DNA of 64,000 nt from Artemisia argyi (GCA_030686995.1 CM060704.1:170444218-170508217); one strand, 5' to 3'. Counted from the first letter of the stretch, positions 1 to 10,894 are shown. Made by a program: numbers and translations. The notes: generated from the sequence alone by a model not told the origin.

Positions 1-384
1 AGTCAAACATAATGTGCTAATTCTAAAGCCTCTGAACAACATAGAACCTTATAAAAGTACCCACGTCAGTAAATCTTAAGATTTCTAGCTCGAGTCCATA
101 CAAAAGAAATCCTTAGATTGTGGAAACTTAAACGATTCGATGAATCATTTATTGATAAAAAAAATAAAGTTTTACAGCCCGCACGTTAGTGTCATGTGAA
201 AAGTATTAATATAAAGCTAAATGCAAAAGAAAAAATCAAGTTAAGTTGCATAAGTTTAGAGGCAAAAAGAAAATTTATGCCAAAGTTGAAAGTGGAAAAT
301 TGTAAACAGGAAATGTATAGTATAATTTTCGATAAAAGATATTAATGTAAGATCGCAAAAAAATTAAAAATAAGATAAAAAAAA
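1..384. other. A/T-rich intergenic DNA, no gene seen
   Basis: No convincing open frame, RNA gene or element terminus is visible. The stretch is A/T-rich with short A runs, ordinary for plant intergenic DNA. Confidence 0.6.
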
Positions 385-516
385 GTTAAACTAAAGACAC
401 ATTGTATCTAATGCAAGTGGGACTACAAGTTGATCATATGTGAATGACAAAAGCAAGTAGGCCAACTTGCATGACCAACTTGTAGTTCTACTTGCATTAG
501 ATATCTTTAGTTTAAC
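385..516. repeat. Foldback (inverted) repeat, MITE-like
   Basis: The outer 12 bases GTTAAACTAAAG (385-396) are exactly the reverse complement of 505-516. The arms stay complementary inward for about 45 bases, broken only by a 7-bp insertion in the left arm and a few mismatches. The loop is about 30 bp. Small open frames on both strands are only translations of the arms. Structure fits a foldback element or MITE; no target duplication was identified. Confidence 0.75.
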
Positions 517-919
517 ACCTTTAAACCGTGCCACTTGTAGGTTCGGGTCGGGCCAGTCCGAGGCCATCAAATACAACTGGTTGATTTATTTCCTGTCATT
601 TGTCAAGTGTGCGTGGGTTGTTACTTTGAGGGGTAGGCTTGTTGAATTGAAGGCATACCGCACACTGCTTCAAATAGAAAGATATTGGTTGATTTGTGTT
701 TTATAATGCCTGTTTGTTTAACAAAGTATAACAAACAATTAATGGGCCATAACAAAAAGCTTGGTAAGCCTTAGCCTAGCGAGTCTACGGTATTAAATCT
801 ATTCAGCTGTGAACCAGGGTCTCTCATCAATATTAGTTTGCCACTATGTCAATTAAATTTATAAATTATAAGACTATTCGTGCGATACAATAGTGACAAA
901 GATGTGTCTGGTACAATGG
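517..919. other. Intergenic DNA, nothing recognised
   Basis: No family, RNA gene or repeat boundary could be supported here. Confidence 0.5.
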
Positions 920-1147
920 TTCAGGATATTCTTGGTTAACGGGCTTGCATAACGGTGACAACACTCGTTAATATCACATCATCATTCAGCACATCATCAC
1001 TCTCATCATTTTTTAGCTACAATAATTACAGCGTTCAGGTTATTTTTGGTTAATAGACTTGCACAGCGGTGACAACACACGTTAACATCACATCATTATT
1101 CAGCACATCATCACTCTCATCATCTTTCAGCTACAATAATCACTGCT
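920..1147. repeat. 114-bp direct tandem duplication
   Basis: Two adjacent units, about 920-1033 and 1034-1147, share the same order of words: TTCAGG, TTGGTTAA, CTTGCA, GGTGACAACAC, CACATCAT, CAGCACATCATCACTCTCAT and AGCTACAATAAT. Identity by eye is near 90 percent, so this is a fairly old local duplication. No coding function is apparent. Confidence 0.85.
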
Positions 1148-1392
1148 CTCATCACTGCAAAAAAATACCTCACTTTAACATACCCCACAAAATACCACAC
1201 ACTGACACACACACTAAAAAAAATAATAATAAAAATAAAAAAAAAGAAAATAATAAAAATGATGAGCACCCTCACTACTTCTCTCATTTTTCTCCACTGT
1301 TGGCGCGTGACCCAATGGTAACCACAATTGTCTTCACGTGTGACATGTGACTGATGTGAGGGTGAGGGTGAGGGTGAAGGCTCACCCTCCAT
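1148..1392. other. Low-complexity A-rich DNA with short GAGGGT repeat
   Basis: A run of A-rich microsatellite (about 1215-1260) is followed at about 1356-1380 by several GAGGGT-type hexamers. Open frames crossing this stretch are low-complexity translations and are not called as genes. Confidence 0.6.
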
Positions 1393-1466
1393 TGTACTTA
1401 GAGTAAAACTTTTATTTGTATTGTTTAAGCTCAAGCCCGTAAATTTAGTATTTAGTTGTGTTAACA
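1393..1466 (+). repeat. Degenerate 5' LTR remnant of Copia relic
   Basis: The words TTTGTATTG, TTAAGC, CAAGCCC, TAAATTTAGT and the end TGTGTTAACA recur in the same order at 3105-3254, which follows the Copia coding relic. The segment starts TG and ends CA. Immediately after it, TGCTATCAAGCT (1467-1478) resembles the usual Copia primer-binding site TGGTATCAGAGC. I infer a shortened 5' LTR. Confidence 0.55.
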
Positions 1467-2069
1467 TGCTATCAAGCTAATAATAATAAAAAAAATGTTG
1501 CCGTCTAAAATAATGGGTCACCAAATATATTTTGTTTGTTCGTTCAATCTTCGAAACAAAGGTTGCGTTCCATCACATTTCATCACGTGAAGGATTTTGT
1601 TTCTTTTCACTTGATTGATTTGCTGCCTACAATTAAAGATAACACTATATAAATCATTTTTTTAGTCGACTTCCACAATAGTCGACAGGTTGTTTGTTTT
1701 TTGGTTACTTTTTAGTCGACTTACCCCTCGACTAACCTTACCCCTCGTTCATAATGACAAACGATGCACTTTCCACTCGTATCCTATCACATACCGGTAA
1801 CTTTATGCGGTTAACTCAACCATTAATCAAATTTTCATTAACTTGATGTAGACAAAGCAACCTATGTTGCATTTTGTTATTTCTTCAAAAATCATTGTGA
1901 AAATTTTGATTTGTTAAAACGCATCACGGGTACATCTTCTAGTGCAACTAGCTCGGCTTCTCCAACTGCGGAATGGCTAAAAGCGAACTCAATAGTTAAA
2001 TATTTGATTTTTCTAACCTCTACCCGAAACCCTTAAAGGTAGGCTTGTTACGGCTAATCTCAAATATTT
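1467..2069 (+). other. Decayed internal region of Copia relic
   Basis: Lies between the LTR remnant with PBS-like sequence and the first recognisable reverse transcriptase. No gag, protease or integrase could be recognised, so that part is deleted or decayed beyond reading. Confidence 0.45.
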
Positions 2070-3091
2070 GATTTTGCAGATTATGATACCCATGTTGGCT
2101 TTCATTATAGTCGTTGTGACTCTTCGTTGTTTATATACCGCCATGGGATTGATATTGCTTACTTATTGTTATATGTTGATGATATTATCTTGACTGCATC
2201 TTCTACATCATTCTTACAACGTGTTATTGTTTCTCTTCATTAAGAGTTTTCTATGACTGACATTAGCTTGCTTAATTATTTTCTCTAGATATTATTGTTC
2301 GTTCTTCTGTAGGGATGTTATAGTCTCAGGAGAACTTATGAGGTTCTTTAGCGTGTGCATATGCTCAACTGTAATCCTTGTACTACTCCGGTTGACACTG
2401 ATTAAAAGCCGGGCACTAATGGTGGCCTAGTTACGGATCCTACTTTATATTGCAGTCTAGCAGGTGCTCTATGGTATACTCGTCCCGATATTTCTTACGA
2501 GGTACAACATGTGTTAATATTTATGCATGATCGCGGGAACCTCATTTTTCAGCTCCGAAGTGCATCTTACACTATGTTTGAGGCACTATGGGTTATGGTT
2601 TATAGTTGTTTTCTTCTTCGACCTCTTCTTTGGTTTCATATTTTGTTGTTGTTTGCCTTATTAGTAGATGGTCTACTTCTAGTATTGTGTGTTTCTTGGC
2701 AACAACCTTCTTTCATGGTCCTTAAATTGTCAAGTTACGATTTCTCATTCCAGTGTTGAGGCTGAATATTGTGGAGATGCAAATGTTGTTGCTTAAACCT
2801 GTTGGTTGCGTAATCTCTTGCGGGAACTTCACACGCTATTGTCTTCCAATAAGCTTGTTTATTGTGATAATGTTAGTGCGGTTTATCTGTCTTATAATCC
2901 TATGTAGTATCAGCACAAGAAGTGTATTGAGATAGAAATACACTTTGTTCGGGATTTAGTTGTTGTTGGACATGTACGTGTTTTGCATGTTCCATCGCAT
3001 TATCAATTTGCTGTCATATTTACCCAGGGTCTTCCATCTGCTTTGTGTTTTGAGTTTCGGGACAGTTTGAGTTTTCTTGATACTCACACTC
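2070..3091 (+). pseudogene. Ty1/Copia reverse transcriptase-RNase H relic
   Basis: Translating all three forward frames recovers pieces of a Copia polyprotein in order. First comes the reverse transcriptase core with the YVDDIILTASS motif near 2170-2205. Next is the connection segment with a TRPDISYEVQHV-like motif near 2480-2510, then the RNase H part with AEYCGDANVVA near 2760-2790. The YCDN-like and HVLHVPS-like C-terminal motifs follow near 2860-3010. The frame changes repeatedly and stops are frequent, so nothing functional is made. Gag, protease and integrase are missing. The relic is followed directly by a polypurine tract and a 3' LTR remnant. Confidence 0.85.
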
Positions 3092-3254
3092 AAACTGCGG
3101 GAGCTGTTAATTGATTTATATAAGAGTTAAACTTGCATTTGCATTTGTATTTGTATTGCTTAAGCCCAAACCTAATAAATAAATTTAGTCATTAGTATAA
3201 ATATTGAGACATATGTAATAACAATTATAAACTATTGAATATCTTGTGTTAACA
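3092..3254 (+). repeat. Polypurine tract and 3' LTR remnant of Copia relic
   Basis: AAACTGCGGGAGC (3092-3104) is a typical Copia polypurine tract. It abuts TGTTAATT..., which runs to GTGTTAACA at 3254 (150 bp, TG...CA, with short TGTTAA/TTAACA inverted ends). Internal words match 1393-1466. I could not find a target duplication around 1393 and 3254. Confidence 0.7.
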
Positions 3255-3828
3255 ATTTTTCGACTAAAATATAAAAGCTTGAATAATTTTGTAACCCGCG
3301 CATACATTTTTCGTAGATTTTTTTTGGGGTAAAAGGGTATTCTTACCCCGGTAAAAATACTATTGAATTGAACTTACAATATATTTAATTTTATAAACTT
3401 CATATTTGTTATCTTAACTACTTATAATACATTTTTGGTCAATGTGGAAAGTGAAATCTGATTTTTGGGTCAATCCCCAAAATACCCTTGTATACCTCTT
3501 AACTACTTATACCCACAACCAACTTTTTTCATTTAATTAAATCATGTTGAAACCTGCTTCTCTTTCATTTAATGCTGATGAGCGTGGTTCTTGAAACCTG
3601 CTTGTCTTTCATTCCCCGTACGAGCGTGGTTCTTGAAACCTGCTACCTTTCAATGCTGTATCTACAAAACCAGGTTCTTCTATGGATCTCTATTCTCATT
3701 CTCATCTCGCTGGTAGCTTTCAATGGACAACGAAATACCCAGCCAGGTTCTTCTCTATTCTCAATATTCTCTATGGATCTTGATTCATCAATATATAGAA
3801 TTAAACTAATATTGTTTGTACTTGTTAG
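3255..3828. other. Intergenic DNA with short direct repeats
   Basis: A/T-rich sequence. At about 3572-3655 the word GAGCGTGGTTCTTGAAACCT occurs twice. The word ATGGACAACGAAATAC at 3723 recurs at 3829, and TATGGATCT recurs near 3680, 3772 and 3863. These look like small local duplications. Confidence 0.5.
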
Positions 3829-3912
3829 ATGGACAACGAAATACTCAATGCTTTTGCTCCTATGGATCTTGATTCTGTTTTCAACCATGCTCAAGCTTCC
3901 GAAGACGTTGAG
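3829..3912 (+). CDS. Candidate short first exon (28 codons), unassigned
   Basis: An ATG at 3829 opens 28 codons beginning MDNEILNAFAPMDLDSVF and ending at a plausible splice donor (GAG|GTAAAC). The frame ends in phase 0, which would suit the phase-0 acceptor at 6540 of the RPA-like gene. The implied 2.6-kb intron is long and I see no other support. It could equally be a chance frame in locally duplicated DNA. Transcript data would decide. Confidence 0.2.
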
Positions 3913-4071
3913 GTAAACATAATGGACTTGTCTGTTGTGGTTGAATTTTATTTTTGGTGGTTGAATTTGATTTTTGGTGGTTAACAGATAGCTTGAATCA
4001 AAGTTGTACAAAAAGTTGTTGTTGATATTTGGATTTAATTATAATGGTAAAAGTTGTTGTCTGTTATGGTT

Positions 4072-4674
4072 ATGTAAAGTAAGATGAAACTTTGGTGAAT
4101 ATGTAAAGTAAGATGAAACTTTGGTTGGATGAATAGTATTGAGAAACTTACTTGAAATGTTGTCTGTTGTTGTTGTTGTCGGTTGTTGTTGTCTGCTTGG
4201 ATGAATAGTATTGAGAAACTTACTTGAAATGTGAAAGAGTTGGGTGAATATGTAAAAAACTGTTAGTTTGGCATGGCATGCTGGAATTAGAAAAGGAATG
4301 ACATAGTCCATTCCGTTTGAATGAAAAAAACTGTTAGTTTTGTTTGATGAGTTAAATTTCATTCGATGCGCAGGGGTTTTTTATTTATTTATTTATTTTT
4401 TTTTTCTTTCTTCCATGTGGTGAATGAAAAATTACAGTGCTTGTTTATTTGTGTTCTGAGCTCTATATATGTTGCATCTTATGTGTTAATTTGCTGATTG
4501 ATGCACTTGACTAAGGACCTAATACATATATACTATGTAAACTATGCACTTGACTAAAGGACCTTATGCGTTCCTTTTTTTCTTTTTCTTATAATCAAAA
4601 CTAACAGTTATACTGATTGATGCACTTGACTAAGGACCTAATACATATATATACTATGTAAACTATGCACTTGA
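4072..4674. repeat. Two small local direct duplications
   Basis: GTAAAGTAAGATGAAACTTT occurs twice in tandem near 4073 and 4102. TTGGATGAATAGTATTGAGA occurs near 4125 and 4197, separated by GTTGTT microsatellite. A longer word beginning GATTGATGCACTTGACTAAG is repeated near 4497 and 4617. Nothing codes convincingly here. Confidence 0.65.
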
Positions 4675-5594
4675 AGAATGAGAAAACTTGTAGTACTGAA
4701 GTATAGCTCCTAGCAAGTCCTAGCAAGTCCTCTGTATGTTTACAATAATCATTTTTTTAAGATAATCATATTAAAATAATGTATATCGTGTAACATGAAA
4801 TGTAGATCTTTAATTTTTTATTGTTTATTGTTTTATTTTGTCTATTCTGTATATTATGAGAATTAATGTCGATAAGTCTGTTTTCAGCATCGAATAAAAC
4901 GTAGAATAAATTTTCAGGGATTGTAGGGATTGTGCAAAACCTGAAATTCAAAGATTTTTAGTGATTTTTGTAGGAGGATTCATGGAGTAAAATTTTCAGG
5001 GATTGTTATCCCACACTAGAACTTTAGGAATCAGTTTAGTTTATATTTTTAGGAATTTTTTGTTGGATTTTATGAATACTCAAAGTAGGCTGCAGGGTCT
5101 CACTGCCCCCTGCACATCAGATTTTGAAACAAAGGTTGATCATTCATGGATTGTTCATAGGTTGGTATCTAGGATAGTTAGCTGTTGATTTAGGAAGTCA
5201 AATAGGTAGAGTTTAGATTAGTGATTTTAGTTTTGCCAACTTACTTATTTAGAGCTTAATTTTAAGCGCTCTTTTGGTTGTTTTGAATACCACTGCTGCT
5301 ACCTTGTTCTTATGAATCTGTCTTTGAACTTGTTATTGTGAGTATTGTTTGTTGCTGAGAATTGTTGTTGTGTTGTTGTAGTTAAATTGTTAGTTTCAGT
5401 TTTAGTGGTACTTTAGCTTATTTGGTTAGGCTCGTTACGTTTGATAGTTGACACAATTTCAACAAGAAAAGTCATGTTTGGAAAACTGTTAAGAAACTGA
5501 GCTGTCACGTGCTGATTATAAGTTACCTAGCAAAACTTGTTTTAGAAAAAGTGATCACTTTTGGTTGTTTAAGTGTTGGCAAAAAGAATATTTG
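4675..5594. other. Intergenic DNA, nothing recognised
   Basis: A/T-rich DNA with only short unsupported open frames and no element termini that I could identify. Confidence 0.5.
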
Positions 5595-5702
5595 AAAAAA
5601 AAAAAATGTTTGCAAAAATTTGCAAAAGTCAGGGGTCGAACCCCTGACCTCTTGCTCCACTCAGCCACACAAACACAGCCCCTTACCACTGTGCCATAGG
5701 AT
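5595..5702 (-). repeat. tRNA-derived, SINE-like Pol III unit
   Basis: Read on the minus strand, TGGCACAGTGG (5696-5687) matches the tRNA A box. GGTTCGACCCC (5642-5632) matches the B box, about 45 bases further on. A run of 12 T follows about 25 bases later (complement of 5595-5606), which is what Pol III uses to terminate. It does not fold as an intact tRNA: there is no recognisable anticodon arm or acceptor stem. I infer a tRNA-derived SINE fragment or decayed tRNA-like repeat. Confidence 0.55.
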
Positions 5703-6539
5703 CTTAATTAATAGAACTTTGCAAAATTTAGTATTAAAGTAGGAGTTAGTTTGTTTGTTAAATTATGCTCTCAGAATCATTTGGCTTATTTATTAGCTTA
5801 TTAGATTATCAATTAAGCTACTTATATTTTTCTTAAAATTATTTTCACTTGTAATATTTATCAAAAAAATTTCAGATTTTTATAAATAGTTTAAGTATTT
5901 ATTAGAATTAAAATAGAGTTTATTAGTTTAAAATTCGTAATAAATAGAATTTTTGTCGAAAAATTAATTTTCTTTTTTCTAAAAATATTCTTTTATCTTT
6001 TAGTTCGTAGGAAAATTATTTTTATACCCGTAGGACGTTCGTAGCTTAAAATTCACGTTTTAATTTGTGCGTTGACGTTTATCTTAAATAAACGTCACGT
6101 TTACTTGTTTAATTTGTAATTTAGGATTCCCGATACCTAATTATGTTTCCCGTAGAAACCAGTGTCAATCAAATGCAGACAACTACTCACCTTCTAATCA
6201 CATCTCATTACACCTAACCAAATCCAAACATTATCTCAAAGAATCAAACTGCTCACACCTCACACACACATAAGCATCTGATCTATTGTTTCTTTATTGT
6301 TATATCATGCATAGTTTAATATTTAAGGCTTGGCTTCCATTATTAACATCAGCCTCCATAGTTACATGCTCAAATTTGACTTCATTCGTTGGCAAAACAA
6401 TTCCAACCCATAATATGTTATTTATCTCATGTTAAGGACGACAATCCTAATCAATCTATTACCATTAGTTATTCTGGTATTATACATGTGTGCTTTTGTA
6501 ACTTAATCGTATATCACCATGCTCATCTATTTTTTTTAG
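5703..6539. other. A/T-rich DNA; may contain the Helitron 5' part
   Basis: No gene seen. The 5' terminus of the Helitron must lie somewhere upstream of 6540, but I could not find a convincing TC-type start. Confidence 0.4.
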
Positions 6540-7387
6540 CCATGGGACCCCTACATCAGTGTTGAAACTTTCTCATCACTTAATAACCCACACGCCTGGT
6601 ACAAAGTCAACAAAGTACGTGTTAACTACATGTGGGCTGATGAAAAAAACAAGAAATTTTACATCTTCTTGCTCGACAAAAATGTAAGGGTTGTCAATTG
6701 TGATCACACAAGCTTAATTAAAACATACATGATTTACTGACCATCAATTTTATGCTTGAAATTTTATACGTCTAATACCAGGGAGTAAAACAAGCAGCGG
6801 ATGTACCTGTAGACCTTGTCGAATTCTATAATACCAAAGACTTAATTGGAAAGGTGTTTTCTTTAAACCATTTCAAAGTTGTCTATACCGACCCAACAGA
6901 ATATCCACGATATCAAAACCATAGTTTAAGCCGTTGTGATTGGGTTATATTGGTCAACAGTAAAACAGAACTAACTGAAATTCCATTAAGTATGCAATCC
7001 GATTTTCCTGCACACCCGTGGATATCATCTATTAAGGGTCTATGCACTGACAAATCAACAAAGAAGATGCTAATCGGTACACATAATTTACTTAATGATA
7101 AATATGCATCGAACTCATTTAATATTACCTATTTGTAATCAGTGTATTTCCTTATTTCAATATAGATACCATCGGCAGGGTCACTAGAGGAGGTTTGATA
7201 TACCATAGCGGTGGTACCGCCTGTGAGCTGTTTCTTAGAGATGTGACGTAAGTGTGTCTATAAAAAAATTGTTTGTATTCATTATTTTATGTTCCCGCTC
7301 TAACAATCATTGAATTCTAATAGAGGGGCGGAAATACAACTCATCATGTATCACACTTTTCGACAAGAATATATGAAACTGGCAACG

Positions 7388-10300
7388 TGTAACACCCCCA
7401 ATTCATGGATGCAGCGGAATTCAAACTGGGTGTTACTCGACGGCACAATAGTCACAATAATAGAAAACGAACTCCAATTGAGTCGTTTTAAAAGATTTAT
7501 CATTCAAATTATATAAATATCAGAGATTACAAAATGAGGTCCCAAATGGTTCCATGTTTACAATGTATAATAAATGAGTTTTTGAATGATAATAAAATTT
7601 ATAGCCCTCTTGAGTATCCGTGCCCTTCCGTGCCATCCTTGATCGTCATGAACCTGAAATACATGCTTGAGAGGTCAACACAAAGGTTGAGTGATATTCA
7701 TAGAGTTTGTTTAATGTTTGAACACAATGTGTTGGTAGTAAATCGTTGAACACAATAATCGTAGTGTTTGTAGTTAAATCGTTTGAACACAATAATCGTA
7801 GTGTTTGTAGTTAAATCGTTTGAACACAATAATCGTAGTGTGAGCTATAGACTCACACCAATGTTTGGAAAACAAAACAGGTAGGCTACGTTATTATACG
7901 CCCATAAAATGTATTATACACTAAGCTTATGACACCAAAACGTTAACGTGTACCAATATCGATCGGCAGATTTATCCCGGTAGGTACTTTGCTAACATAC
8001 CTAAATCTCAAATATTATTGCATTTGTTTGAACTTAGTCAATACAAATGGGATTCGTCAATCCCAATAGGCCTAATAATAATATTCGCGCTCACTATTGC
8101 TAGTGACTAAATGGTTCATAATAAAGGATCTCGGTTTAGCAAGGTTGGTACTTAGTGATAATAAAACAATCAGGTAAGCATACAATTTAAAAACATTGTG
8201 CTCGGTTATAAATAGCATGTATTCCCCCCAAGGGTTTGTAAAACAATTAAGTAATCGAAAGTGGGGCTATGAACTCACCTTGAGTTGGATGATGTATAAT
8301 GAGAATGATGGATATGCCGTAAGAACTTCTACGAGCAACCTAGAATAATTGTTGTAACTTAGGTTTGGAATAATGTCTAAGGAAACATAAACATGCCAAT
8401 ATATATATCTTGCATCTAGTCCATGATGTGGTATGATGTATAATGTAAGTCTTTGAAAGAAAAGATTCATGAACATGTATGTTTTGTATATCGTTTACTA
8501 CCGTTCGGGCCGACATAATTCAGAAGTCATGTTAGTAAGCGTTCGAGGAGCCAGGACACTTTAACTCGTAAATCCACAACTCAACTCGACGGCTTACATA
8601 ATGAACTCCTCACATGAGGCTCCCTACTATTGTAGTAGTTGATGAAATATATAGATATAAGTTTTGATCCGAAAAGTTATATGTCCGATACTTGAATAAA
8701 CTTAGGAAAGTTTATTTGTACATGAATATTGTTATTAGAGGTAGTTTCATAAGTCTTGTATGACCATTTTTCTTTGTAATATCTCATGGTTCCTTTCAAG
8801 TGAAGTAGATCCAAATTGCTTGTTCAAGTTATCGCCAATTCATTGTTTCATGTTTACGCCTAAGTAAGCTTACATGGTCATTTCGTCATGGCCTTGCCAT
8901 GACCTTTGGTCATTGTTCCATGGTCTTGAGACTCAACCTTGGCTCTAGCCATGGTTGTGGTCTTGATTCTAGGTCATAAGACCCCTTTGGTCTTCATAAA
9001 CCATAACTTATATGTAATGACTTTGGTCTAAAAATGGGCTGTTAAGAATTTGAAGAATTTATCACTCAAAAAGCGTTTTCAGGGCTCGAGCTTCTTTGTT
9101 CCTGAACGAAAACGTCGTTCCGGACAACTTTCATGTTTTAACTTTTTGATGAATCGGACTAGAAGTGGGACTTTCAAAACCCAAATTTGATCAGAATGGT
9201 ATTTGGCAGTTTTGCCAGAAATCTTTGGTAACTTCAAATGGGCGTAACTTTTGACTCGTATACTCGTTTTGGGTGGTTCAAGTTGCTACGGTTTCCTTGT
9301 TAAGTCCTCTACTGTAATATGTAATGATCAAATATCATATTTTTACCATTTTGATCAGGTCTTACCAAGAAAGTCACTAGTTTGCTTGTTATAGTAACTT
9401 GTTGTAACAATCAATTACAACAACATGTTTTAGTCATTTTTATACATCATGGACATTAATACAAGACATAATATAGCACAAATAATATGTAAATAACATG
9501 AATATGATTATTTAACAAGAATCATGTTAGGGTTTGGCTTACAACTTTTGGCTTTCAAAGATGAAAGGAAAGTAGCAAGTAAGGAAAAGAACATTGATAG
9601 ACTTGCTTCAACCCACTTCACTTCATGCAATCTTTCTACCCTTGTAATCTTGAAAGATGGATGATGAAGGTTGAGGTGACTTGAGTGGATTCAAACTCAA
9701 GAGAAATCACCAAGTATTCTAGGGTTTGGAAGATTTTTGGTAACTTATGATCAAACTAGGGTTTCTACTTGAATAAGCACTTGAACCTTGCAAGAAATTA
9801 GGAGGAAATAAAGCTAAGGATGGATGGTTTTGGGGTTGGGGATGCACGGCACAACACAAAGGGGGGAGGGAGTATTTATAGTCCAAATGAGGAGGTTAGG
9901 AAACAACTAGGAAATTACCAAAACTTGGTGACCAAGTTGTAATTTAGTGATGATCTAGGGGTAAATTCATGAGATGAAGCCACATGGGTGTGACTCCCCC
10001 CTCCTAGGGCGGTTTGCCAACCTTGGGGAGCAAGGGTGGACTTTTGGTGATCTTATCCAAGATTATGGAGCTAGTTCCGACTCTGTAAATTGCTAACCGT
10101 AAGTTGTTACGTCACAAAACGTAAAACCGGGTATCGTAAAAATACGAAACTTGGAAGAATGGTTAAACATGTCATTATACTCCATAATAAAATATAAAAT
10201 GAGTGGTAGGTTCTATCGGGTGCTAAAACCCTGCTAAAAACTGGAAACACGGGTCTAAAACGCGTAATACGTAAAACGTACGAATATTGCGTAAAATTGA

Positions 10301-10651
10301 GAAAAGTAAAATGTTACTTTTCTAATGTGATAAAAATGATTTAAAATGACTTATAATGTCTAGACTGGGCTCAGTCTAGTGTCGGTTGGTATTAAATGTC
10401 TTTTAGACATCAAACCGTAAGCCTAAAAATCACGAAATGACTTATAACATCAAGGGATGATTTTTGGTCAATGGAGGAGGGAAAAATATGTTGACTTTTT
10501 CTAATAAGTTGAAAACTCAAATCGTCTTAGAAACGCGTTTTGTGGTCTAACGGTTAATTGCCCAAACGGTTAAGCGTGCTCATGCGAGAGTAGTACAGGC
10601 TTGGGTGACCTGCTGGGAAAAGTAATTAACCTGAAAATGCGAGTTGTTACA
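7388..10651 (+). mobile_element. 3,264-bp solo-LTR-like insertion (Gypsy type inferred)
   Basis: It begins TGTAACACCCCC and ends GTTGTTACA, with short inverted ends TGTAAC/GTTACA. It is flanked by a perfect 5-bp duplication CAACG (7383-7387 and 10652-10656). It has no coding capacity. A related copy, in reverse, lies at 28472-32539. Shared blocks include the terminal TGTAACACCCCCAA, a GCAGCGGAA block, GGGGCTATGA...CTCACCTT near 8262 and CGCGCTCAC near 8086. TG...CA ends, a 5-bp target duplication and absence of genes fit a solo LTR of a long-LTR Ty3/Gypsy element. A non-autonomous LARD-like insertion is the alternative. A 5S-rRNA-like block sits near the 3' end. Confidence 0.8.
10569..10619 (+). 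other. 5S rRNA-like segment inside the LTR-like insertion
   Basis: GTTAAGCGTGCT, then GCGAGAGTAGTAC, then GGGTGACCT and CTGGGAA follow in the order and spacing of the 3' half of plant 5S rRNA. This covers the internal Pol III promoter (A box, intermediate element, C box). Roughly 44 of about 51 positions agree by eye with the plant 5S sequence as I remember it. The 5' half of 5S is absent, so this is not a 5S gene. Cassandra TRIM elements are known to carry 5S sequence in LTRs, but this element is far longer than Cassandra. Confidence 0.65.
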
Positions 10652-10894
10652 CAACGGTTTTAAGAGAAAGGGGAGTTATATTCGTATCCCGTGCTAAACT
10701 CATCCACAAAGAACCAAGTATATATTTTTTGATTTTTAATATTCACATTTCTCATAAGATATTTCGTCTCAATACATTAACCTAATAATGCGTACTCTTC
10801 TACAGTGAACTTATTGGTGGACACGGAATTAACAAAAATCGAAATAAACCCAACTATGCGACAAGCTGGAGCCCTGAAGGACATGAATCTATGA

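Larger units (their letters stand above)
6540..10894 (+). pseudogene. Helitron RPA/DUF223-like OB-fold protein, interrupted
   Basis: Five exons join in one frame with GT/AG borders: 6540-6683, 6782-7076, 7166-7247, 7324-7387 continuing at 10657-10717, and 10806-10894 (TGA). Phases agree at each junction. The first two exons give an OB-fold-like segment with KVRVNYMWADEKNKKFYIFLL and later GKVFSLNHFKVVY, as in DUF223/replication-protein-A-like proteins carried by plant Helitrons. Exons 3-4 give a second OB-like segment (IGRVTRGG... then GAEIQLIMYHTF). Such proteins bind single-stranded DNA and probably protect the rolling-circle intermediate. Exon 4 is split at 7388 by a solo-LTR-like insertion whose removal, with one copy of the CAACG duplication, restores the frame. 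With the insertion, translation stops about 43 codons in. The true first exon is uncertain. About 245 codons are seen. Confidence 0.75.

Noticed and set aside
1120..1467. 115-residue hydrophobic open frame on the minus strand
   Set aside because: It crosses an A-rich microsatellite and the LTR remnant; the Ile/Phe run is low-complexity translation with no family pattern.
1386..3262. Target duplication for the Copia relic
   Set aside because: Bases next to 1393 and 3254 do not match, so the limits rest only on LTR similarity.
3255..6539. Helitron 5' terminus
   Set aside because: I looked for a TC-type start after an A and found no candidate better than chance; comparison with sister copies is needed.
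10569..10619. A functional 5S rRNA gene
   Set aside because: Only the 3' half is present, it diverges at several positions, and it lies inside a dated insertion.
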